DNA of 64,000 nt from DATAMF01 sp964472565 (GTDB lineage Bacteria > Chloroflexota > Anaerolineae > Aggregatilineales > Aggregatilineaceae). The stretch's first letter is position 1, and the number at the start of each line of letters is the position of its first letter. Below are positions 35,546 through 43,000 of this stretch, piece by piece. Position numbers and translations under genes: made by a program. The stretch is from assembly GCA_964472565.1 (NCBI GenBank), contig CAYYNB010000008.1, positions 1 through 64,000 on the forward strand, written 5' to 3'. Under the pieces are notes generated by a model. It had not been told where the DNA came from. It worked only from the letters and a program-made list of their open reading frames with translations, and searched no databases.

Positions 35546-36772
35546 ATGAACCCCTTCCACCCAATCGACACGATTCTGCATCGCCACCGCGCCGACCAGA
35601 TCGACTTCCTCCAAACGCTGGTCCGCGCCAACAGTGCCAATCCGTTCACGCCCGAAACATCCGACCCCACCGCGCCCATCGAATACGAAGTGGCACACCT
35701 GATCGCGGGCAAACTGCACGACATCGGCCTGACACCCGAACTGCTCGGCAAAACCGACGCCCGCCCGAATGTGCTCGCCGTGATCAAAGGCCACGCCTCG
35801 TCCAAATCCCTGATCCTCAACGGTCACATGGACACGGTATCTCCCAGCCCGCTCTGGACCACCGATCCCTTCGGCGCGCAGATCGAAAACAACCGCCTCA
35901 CCGGACTGGGCGCACTCGATATGAAAGCCTCACTGACCATGTTTGTCTTTATCGCCCAGGCTATTCTCGAAGCCGGGATCGAACTCGCGGGCGATCTGAT
36001 TCTGACTTTCGCCGTCGATGAAGAACCCGGCGGCTGTTCGCCCTTCGGGACCACCTATCTCCTGGAACACAGCCTGACCGCTACCGCTGCCATTGTCGCG
36101 GAACCGGAAAACACCAATGTCACCATTGGGCACCGGGGCGGCTACCGTTTCAAATTGACGGTGCGCGGCGAAGCGGCCCATACCGGGTTGTTGGATTGGG
36201 AACGCCGCACAAAAGGGCACAACGCCATCAGTGATATGGCCCGCGTGGTGCAGGTCCTCGAAAATGTCGATCTCCCCTACACCGTGACCCCCGCCTTCCC
36301 GGATCGTAAACCCGTTTTCACCTTCCCGACGTTGATCCAGGGTGGCACCGGGATCAACGCCGTTCCCGATGAATGTACGGCCTATGGCGATGTGCGCCTC
36401 CTCCCCGGCTGTGATGCAGCCCAGGTCGAGCAGATCATTCACGCCCGCCTGCAATCCATCCCCGGCCTGAGCTACCATCTTGACCGCCTGCTGTCGGTGC
36501 CCGCCGTCGAAATCGATCAGCATGCCGAAATCGTCCAACTGCTGATCCGCCACACCGCTGCTATCACCGGTCAGACTCCGACCACCCTCGGCTGCGGCCC
36601 CTGGAACGATGGCTGGATGTTCATCTCACGTGGGATTCCGGCAGTGTGCGGCTTTGGTCCGAACGGCAGCGGCGTGCATGCCCCCGGTGAATATGTCGAA
36701 CTGGACAGCCTTTTCGACAGCACCCGCATTCTCGCCCGCGCCGTGCTCGACTACCTGGGCGTCGTCTTATAG
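35546..36772 (+). CDS. M20-family metallopeptidase (ArgE/DapE/ACY1 type)
   Basis: 408 residues. Metal ligands of the M20 fold are visible: LNGHMDTVS (His, catalytic Asp), GALDMKASL (bridging Asp), VDEEPGG (catalytic Glu and Glu ligand), VAEPEN and the C-terminal GVHAPGEYV (His). The dimerisation domain carries GEAAHTG. Cytosolic, no signal. It could act as an amidohydrolase on N-acyl amino acids or dipeptides. It starts behind AAAAAGGAAAAAAAT, with TATAAT at 35521 upstream, and diverges from the TetR gene. Confidence 0.92.
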   Translation: MNPFHPIDTILHRHRADQIDFLQTLVRANSANPFTPETSDPTAPIEYEVAHLIAGKLHDIGLTPELLGKTDARPNVLAVIKGHASSKSLILNGHMDTVSPSPLWTTDPFGAQIENNRLTGLGALDMKASLTMFVFIAQAILEAGIELAGDLILTFAVDEEPGGCSPFGTTYLLEHSLTATAAIVAEPENTNVTIGHRGGYRFKLTVRGEAAHTGLLDWERRTKGHNAISDMARVVQVLENVDLPYTVTPAFPDRKPVFTFPTLIQGGTGINAVPDECTAYGDVRLLPGCDAAQVEQIIHARLQSIPGLSYHLDRLLSVPAVEIDQHAEIVQLLIRHTAAITGQTPTTLGCGPWNDGWMFISRGIPAVCGFGPNGSGVHAPGEYVELDSLFDSTRILARAVLDYLGVVL

Positions 36773-36826
36773 CCGTGTTACCATCTTCCTGGATAGCGTG
36801 TATTTTTTACAAAGGATTGCATCACC

Positions 36827-38494
36827 ATGCCCGTACCTACGTGGTGGCAGGACGCCGTTGCCTATCAGATTTACCCGCGCTCGTTTGCCGATGCCAACGG
36901 CGATGGCATTGGCGACATTCCCGGCATGATCGACAAGCTGGATTATTTGCAGTGGCTGGGCGTGACCGTGCTCTGGATTTCGCCGTTTTACCCGTCGCCG
37001 TTGTTTGATGTCGGTTACGACATTTCCGATTATGTCGCCATCGATCCCGACTATGGCACGCTCGAAGACTTTGATCGCCTGCTCGATCAGGCACACCAGC
37101 GCGGCATTCGGATTTTGCTCGATCTGGTGTTGAACCACACCTCCGATCAGCATGAATGGTTCATCCAATCCCGTTCCAGCCGCGCCAACTCGAAGCGCGA
37201 TTGGTATATCTGGCGCGACGGCAAAAACGGCGGCCCCCCCAACAACTGGGAATCGATCTTCGGCGGCCCGGCCTGGACGCTCGACGCAACCACCGGACAG
37301 TATTACTACCACATGTTTTTCCCGGAACAGCCCGATCTGAACTGGCGCAATCCTGAAGTAGTCGCCGCCATGTTCGACGCCGTGCGCTATTGGCTGGATC
37401 GCGGCGTGGATGGTTTCCGCCTGGATGCGCTGGCATCGCTGTTTGAGGATGAAGATCTGACCGACGCCCCTACAGATGTTTCCATGACCGATCTGATGAT
37501 CGAGTATTATCTCAACAAGCGCCCGCCCAACCAGCAGCAAGCCTTGCAGCAAAAATTCCAATACCAGCGCGACCTGCCCGAAACGTATGAAATCATGGCC
37601 CAGCTTCGCCAGCTCTGCGACGAATACCCGGATCGTGTGTTGTTGGGCGAAACCAAAGAAACCACTTACTACGGCAGCGGGGATGATATGCTGCATTCGG
37701 TCTTCAACTTCGACCTGACCAATATCGGCACACTCGATCCGGCGGCGATCCGCGATCTGCTGCTCACCCGCTGGCCGGAACTCCCGCCCGGCGTTTGGGA
37801 ATCCAACACGCTCGGCAACCATGACCGCACTCGCTCGATGGAACTGTTCGGCGCAAACGATCAGCAAAAAATGCAGGTTGCCCTCGCGCTGACCATGTTC
37901 CTGTGGGGCACGCCCACCTTTTACAACGGCGAAGAAATCGGCATGCGCAGTCTGGAAATGCCCACCGTGGAGGCCTTCCGCGATAATCGCGGCCCGGCAG
38001 CCTATCAGGTGCTGCTCGGTCTGGGTGTTGCCGCCGAAGGTGCGCTGCGTCAGGCCAACGAAATCAGCCGCGACAAATGCCGCACGCCGATGCAGTGGGC
38101 CAACGCGCCCAACGCCGGATTCTGCCCGCCCGGTGTGCAGTCCTGGCTCCCCATCAATCCCGATTACGCCTCCGGCATCAATGTCGAAGACCAGCGCCGC
38201 GACGCCTCGTCCCTGCTGAACTTTTTCCGGCGGCTGGCCCTGCTCCGCCGCGATCAGGTCGCCCTGCGGCGCGGTAATTTCCGCCTGTTGAACGACACCG
38301 ATCCGGTGTTTGCTTTCTGGCGTGATACCGTTCTGGTCGCGCTCAATATGTCCGGCGCGCCCGTCACCGTTCAGATCGACGGCGCGCAGCATCTCCGCCC
38401 GATCTTTTCCAGCGTGTCTATTCCGGCGTCTGTTTCCGGCGGCGGAAGGCTGACTCTTGCGCCCTATGAAGTCTTTGTCGGGGGACAAAACTAA
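36827..38494 (+). CDS. GH13 alpha-glucosidase (oligo-1,6-glucosidase / trehalulose-type)
   Basis: 555 residues, typical of GH13 alpha-glucosidases. The conserved regions are DLVLNHTSDQHEWF (region I), GVDGFRLDALASLF with nucleophile Asp (II), LLGETKET with acid Glu (III) and LGNHDRTRS (IV). The N-terminus WWQDAVAYQIYPRSFADANGDGIGDIPG is the standard oligo-glucosidase opening. Cytosolic. Starts behind AAAGGATT. It precedes a GH1 enzyme, so both probably handle imported oligosaccharides. Confidence 0.94.
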   Translation: MPVPTWWQDAVAYQIYPRSFADANGDGIGDIPGMIDKLDYLQWLGVTVLWISPFYPSPLFDVGYDISDYVAIDPDYGTLEDFDRLLDQAHQRGIRILLDLVLNHTSDQHEWFIQSRSSRANSKRDWYIWRDGKNGGPPNNWESIFGGPAWTLDATTGQYYYHMFFPEQPDLNWRNPEVVAAMFDAVRYWLDRGVDGFRLDALASLFEDEDLTDAPTDVSMTDLMIEYYLNKRPPNQQQALQQKFQYQRDLPETYEIMAQLRQLCDEYPDRVLLGETKETTYYGSGDDMLHSVFNFDLTNIGTLDPAAIRDLLLTRWPELPPGVWESNTLGNHDRTRSMELFGANDQQKMQVALALTMFLWGTPTFYNGEEIGMRSLEMPTVEAFRDNRGPAAYQVLLGLGVAAEGALRQANEISRDKCRTPMQWANAPNAGFCPPGVQSWLPINPDYASGINVEDQRRDASSLLNFFRRLALLRRDQVALRRGNFRLLNDTDPVFAFWRDTVLVALNMSGAPVTVQIDGAQHLRPIFSSVSIPASVSGGGRLTLAPYEVFVGGQN

Positions 38495-38542
38495 CGTTAA
38501 AATTGAGGCCTGAATTGTAAATTATTGAAAGGTCTATTCTTT

Positions 38543-39895
38543 ATGTTGAAATTCCCGTCCAATTTTATCTGGGGCAGCGCCACCGCTGCGTTTCAGGTTG
38601 AAGGTGGTGCATGGGAAGATGGGCGCGGGGAATCGATCTGGGATCGTTTCTGCCGCACGCCCGGCAAAGTCTTAAACGGCGATACCGGAGATCGCTCCAC
38701 CGACCATTATCACCGCTGGCGTGACGACATCCGCATGATGCGCGATCTGGGCATGCAGGCCTATCGCTTTTCTGTCGCGTGGCCGCGCATCCTGCCGCAG
38801 GGTGACGGCGCGGTCAACGAAGCTGGCCTCGCCTTCTACGATCAACTGGTCGATGCGCTGCTCGAAGCGGGCCTCACCCCCTTCCTCACCCTCTACCATT
38901 GGGATCTCCCCCAGACGCTTCAGGATCGCCAGGGTGGTTGGGCGTCACCGGCCATCGTCGATCAGTTCGTGCATTACGCGGACATTGTGTCCCGCGCACT
39001 CGGTGATCGTGTTAAATATTGGACGACCTTCAACGAACCGCATGTCGTCATCAATCATGGCTATATCCAGGGCGAACATGCCCCCGGTTTGCAAGACCCC
39101 TTTATCGGCGCGCAAGCCGGACACCATCTGCTCCTGGCACATGGTCACGCGGTGCCCGTGCTGCGCCAGAACGTCGGCGCAGATGCCCAGGTCGGCATCG
39201 TCTACAATTTCGGCCCGGTTGATGTGATCGGCGATGATCCCGAACTTCACCGGCGCGGCAGAATCGCGGATGCGAAGGTCAACCGCTGGTTTGAAGACCC
39301 GATCTTCAAAGGCCACTATACCCCCATCCTACTGGAACTACCCGAATATGCCGCGCTCAAAATCGGCCCCGACGATCTGAAAATTATCAGCGCCCCCGTC
39401 GATTACATGGGCATCAATTATTATTCCCGCATCGTCATCAGCGGCGATCCCAACCAATCCGAGAATGTGCCGGTCAATCTGGAACACACCCAGATCGGCG
39501 AAGCCAACCGGACGGCGATGGGCTGGGAAATTTATCCCGAAGGGTTATACCGCCTGCTGAAGTGGCTGCACGCCGAATACCCCGGCACGCCGCTGTACAT
39601 CACCGAAAACGGGGCCGCCTTTGACGATGAACTCGCCGCCGATGGCCGCGTCCACGACGAACGGCGCGTCACCTATTTGCGCGATCACTTCAAAATGTCG
39701 TGGAAAGCCATCCAGGAAGGCGTTCCGCTGCAAGGCTATTTTGTCTGGAGCCTGTTGGATAACTTCGAATGGGCCTATGGCTACAGCCGCCGCTTCGGGA
39801 TCGTGTATGTCGATTACGAAACTTGCGAGCGTTATCCCAAGGATAGTGCGTATTATTATCAGGCGATTATCAAAGCCAACGGTTTGGACGAATAA
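38543..39895 (+). CDS. GH1 beta-glucosidase
   Basis: 450 residues from ATG 38543 (GAAAGG 10 bases before; an in-frame TTG at 38525 is inside the SD). GH1 motifs: N-terminal FPSNFIWGSATAAFQVEGG, acid/base Glu in WTTFNEPHVV, nucleophile Glu in YITENGAAF, and the C-terminal aglycone residues in WSLLDNFEWAYGYSRRFG. Substrates would be cellobiose or other beta-glucosides and galactosides. A strong terminator follows. Confidence 0.95.
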   Translation: MLKFPSNFIWGSATAAFQVEGGAWEDGRGESIWDRFCRTPGKVLNGDTGDRSTDHYHRWRDDIRMMRDLGMQAYRFSVAWPRILPQGDGAVNEAGLAFYDQLVDALLEAGLTPFLTLYHWDLPQTLQDRQGGWASPAIVDQFVHYADIVSRALGDRVKYWTTFNEPHVVINHGYIQGEHAPGLQDPFIGAQAGHHLLLAHGHAVPVLRQNVGADAQVGIVYNFGPVDVIGDDPELHRRGRIADAKVNRWFEDPIFKGHYTPILLELPEYAALKIGPDDLKIISAPVDYMGINYYSRIVISGDPNQSENVPVNLEHTQIGEANRTAMGWEIYPEGLYRLLKWLHAEYPGTPLYITENGAAFDDELAADGRVHDERRVTYLRDHFKMSWKAIQEGVPLQGYFVWSLLDNFEWAYGYSRRFGIVYVDYETCERYPKDSAYYYQAIIKANGLDE

Positions 39896-39923
39896 GGGGC
39901 TGGTCCAATAGTCCCACTTTGGA

Positions 39924-39966
39924 CGGGGGAGTACCAAAAACCGTTTGGTGCTGTCCCCGTTTCTGT
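39924..39966 (+). terminator. Long-stem terminator after GH1 gene
   Basis: CGGGG-AGTACCAAA stem pairs with TTTGGTGCT-CCCCG around loop AACCG (one G-T pair and a short bulge), then TTTCTGTT. Confidence 0.7.
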
Positions 39967-40000
39967 TATATCCTGTTAGGAAGGATTAATCACTTAAACC

Positions 40001-40029
40001 TTAGCACATCCGTGCTAACGTGGTATAAT
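40001..40029 (+). promoter_or_regulatory. ftsK promoter with 18-bp palindrome
   Basis: Palindrome TTAGCAC-ATCC-GTGCTAA (40001-40018) followed by extended -10 TGGTATAAT (40021-40029). The first six bases TTAGCA stand 17 bases before TATAAT and would be the -35. A bound regulator would cover the -35 and spacer. The arms equal the inner half sites of the HrcA CIRCE element, but the spacing is 9 bases shorter. Confidence 0.65.
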
Positions 40030-40070
40030 AAAAACAAGCCGCCCTAAGTTTTGGAAGTGAGTTGGAAATT

Positions 40071-43000
40071 ATGGTCAATCGATTTCGCAGACGGGATGAT
40101 GACGACGACGAACGCCGCGAAAATGATCGGAACTCGGATTCCAAGTCCCGCAGTTCCGGCGGGCGCGGTTCGGATTCCGGCAAAAGCGGCGACAAGGAAA
40201 AAGAGTCGGGTGGTGGACGGCGGTTTGGTCTTGGCGGACGTGGCGACGACAAAAAAGATGCCCCCGAAGAACGGCGACCTGCTCCAACCTCTTCGCGCGG
40301 ACTACCGACCCCGCCCAAGGGTGATGACAAAGACAAAGGCGGGCGTTTTGGCCTGGGTCGTTTTGGTGGCGGTGGCGATAAAGACGACAAAAAAGACAAA
40401 GGGACTGATCGCCCGGCCTCACGCAGCGCTGCCTCGTCCAGGGACGACGACAAGGACAAAGGCAGTCGTTATGGCTTAGGGCGTTTGGTAAGTGATAAAG
40501 ACGACAAAAAAGATACCGGCACAGGGCGGCCTCCGTCCCGCAGCAGTTCATCGTCCGCCAAAGAGGACGATAAGGACAAAGGCGGGCGTTTTGGCTTCTT
40601 AGGGCGTGGAAAAAGCGAAGACAAACCATCCGATGCCAAACCCAGTCGCAGCCCCTTTGTCGGCGGCGACAAGCCCGATGATCGAAAATCTTCGCGTGCT
40701 CCCGGCAGTCGTGCGCCCTTTGGCGATAAAGATAAAGATGACGACAAGCCCGGCGGCGCGCGTCCCGGCGGATTCGGTGCCCCGCGTCCCGGTGCCCCCG
40801 GCGCTGGCTCATCTCCGCGCCCCGGCGGCTTCGGCTCCCGCTCACCCATCGGCGCGGACAAAGACGATGATGATGATAAACCCGCGCGTCCCGGCGGCTT
40901 CGGTGCCCCGCGTCCCGGTGCCCCCGGCGGATCACAGTCCCGTCCTGGCGGAACCCCACCGCGTCCCGGTGGTTTTGGTGCTCGCTCCCCCATCGGCGCG
41001 GATAAAGACGACGATGACGATGATAGGCCCGCGCGCCCCGGCGGCTTCGGTGCCCCGCGTCCCGGTGCCCCCGGCGGATCACAGTCCCGTCCTGGCGGAT
41101 TCGGTGGGCGTTCCCCCATCGGCGCGGATAAAGACGACGATGACGATGATAGGCCCGGCGGCGCACGTCCCGGCGGTTTCGGTGCCCCGCGTCCCGGTTC
41201 CCCCGGCGCTGGCTCATCCCCACGTCCCGGTGGCTTCGGCTCCCGTTCGCCCATCGGCGCGGATAAAGACGACGATAAACCCGCTTCGCGTCCCGGTGGT
41301 TTCGGTGCCCCGCGTCCGTCCGGCACCCGCCCCGGATTTGGTGATAAAGACAGCGATAAATCGAGCGGCCCACCGCGTTCCGCATCGCGCCCCAGCCCAT
41401 TCGGCACGAGTACACCCTCACGTTCGCCGTCAGCCCCTGGCGCACGTCCTGGTGCGACACCATCCAGACCCGAACCCAAGAAGGAAGAAAAGAAGGAATC
41501 GCGTTTCCCGTTTGGGCGCAGCAAGGATAAAGCGGAATCGCCGGCCAAATCCGCGGCCAAACAGCAGGACGCGAAAAAGAGTCGGGCCGAAGTCAAAGCA
41601 CCGCCTAAAAAATCTGAGGCGGCAGCGCCCCGTTCGGGCACCCGCGCGGCTCCACTGCCCCAGGCCAAAGATCGCGGTGCGCTGACCGCCCATCAAGGGC
41701 TGGATTTTGACCGTAAAATCGACCTGCTGGGCCTGGCGATGGTCGCCTTCTCGCTGATCACCTTTTTTGCCGTGCTGCCCTCGATGTCGCTCGGCATCCT
41801 GCCGCCCGTTCAAGGTGGCCTGACCGGGACACTTGATAATCTGCTCTCCCAGTTATTTGGATGGGGCAAAATTGCGCTGCCCGTAGCCGGACTCATCGTG
41901 GGTGTCTGGCTGATGCGGGAGAGCTTCGAGGATTTCCACTTCGAAATCGACTACTTCCGGCTGATCGGCGCGTTGATGTTGTTTGCCTGCGCCCTCACCT
42001 GGGTACACTTCATCGAACTGTTTAACGATCCGGCTCCGACGGTTGCCGCCTTTGACAAAATTTCCTACCAAACAGCGATTGACCAGGGCGAAGGCGGAGG
42101 TTGGCTCGGCCACCAGTTTTATACCTTGCTGCTCAGCCAGCTTGGTGATCTCGGCACGGTAGCCGTGATGATTCTGTGGCTGGTCATGGCGATCATGTTT
42201 GCCTTTGAACTCACCCTGACCGAAATCGCACAGATCATCGCGGGCGTGTGGGCCTTCTTCAAGCTCACCCCGCCCAGCCGTCCCAAGCGCGAAAGCGAAA
42301 ATGTTCCTGTTCTGCGTCCCGGCGAGTCGGTGCTGCCCGTCGCACCGGTTGCGGCGGCTCCTGTCGCTGCGCCCGCTGCCGCCGCCCCTGCCACACAACA
42401 GCTTCCGCTTGCTCCTACAGCGGCAGTTGTAGCCGCCTCAGTCGAAGCACCGGAACCTGAAACCGCACCCCGTCCCCAACCCGTCATCCGGCGTCGTTTT
42501 GGCAACGGCGATTCGGGCGAAACTACGGCGTCACCCGTCCCGGCGCTTCCGGTTGCGGCAGCACCTCCTGCCGTTGAAACCGACAGCGAAGCGGACGACA
42601 AACCCGCGTCCTCGCGCCGGCTTCTGCCGCGCCTGCGACTATCCAAGTCGGAACCCGAAGCAAAAGCGGCGGCCCCGGCTGAAACTCCGGCAGCAGCTCC
42701 GGCTCCAGCGGCAGCCACGCCCGACGTTAAACCCGACACTGCCGACACAGGCGGGCGAGGCCGGTTTGGCAGCCTCCTGCGGCGGCACAGCGATGAGCCA
42801 GAAAAACCAGCGCTTCCGACGCCGCCTGCTTCCGCACCGGGTGCGGCGGCTCCTGCCATCGCGCCCGCTGCGACTTCAACGCCCGCCGCATCTGCGGAAT
42901 CTGCCAGCGAAGCGCCCGCGCGTCGGTTTGGCATGTTCGGTGGCCGCCCCTCGCAACCGCCCGCCGCACCAACTGAGTCAGAACCAGCCGTGCAGCCCGT

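Noticed and set aside
36767..38488. 573-codon minus-strand frame opposite the GH13 gene
   Set aside because: The plus frame has all four GH13 regions; the reverse frame has no recognisable motif.
40001..40018. Calling the ftsK palindrome a CIRCE (HrcA) site
   Set aside because: CIRCE has 9-base arms and a 9-base spacer; here the arms are 7 bases with a 4-base spacer.
40745..41330. CRISPR array or non-coding satellite
   Set aside because: Repeats are in frame, encode peptide units and have no regular unique spacers.
40075..41668. Two long minus-strand open frames opposite the ftsK repeats
   Set aside because: Codon bias of the repeats keeps the other frames open; the translations are repeats without a plausible fold.
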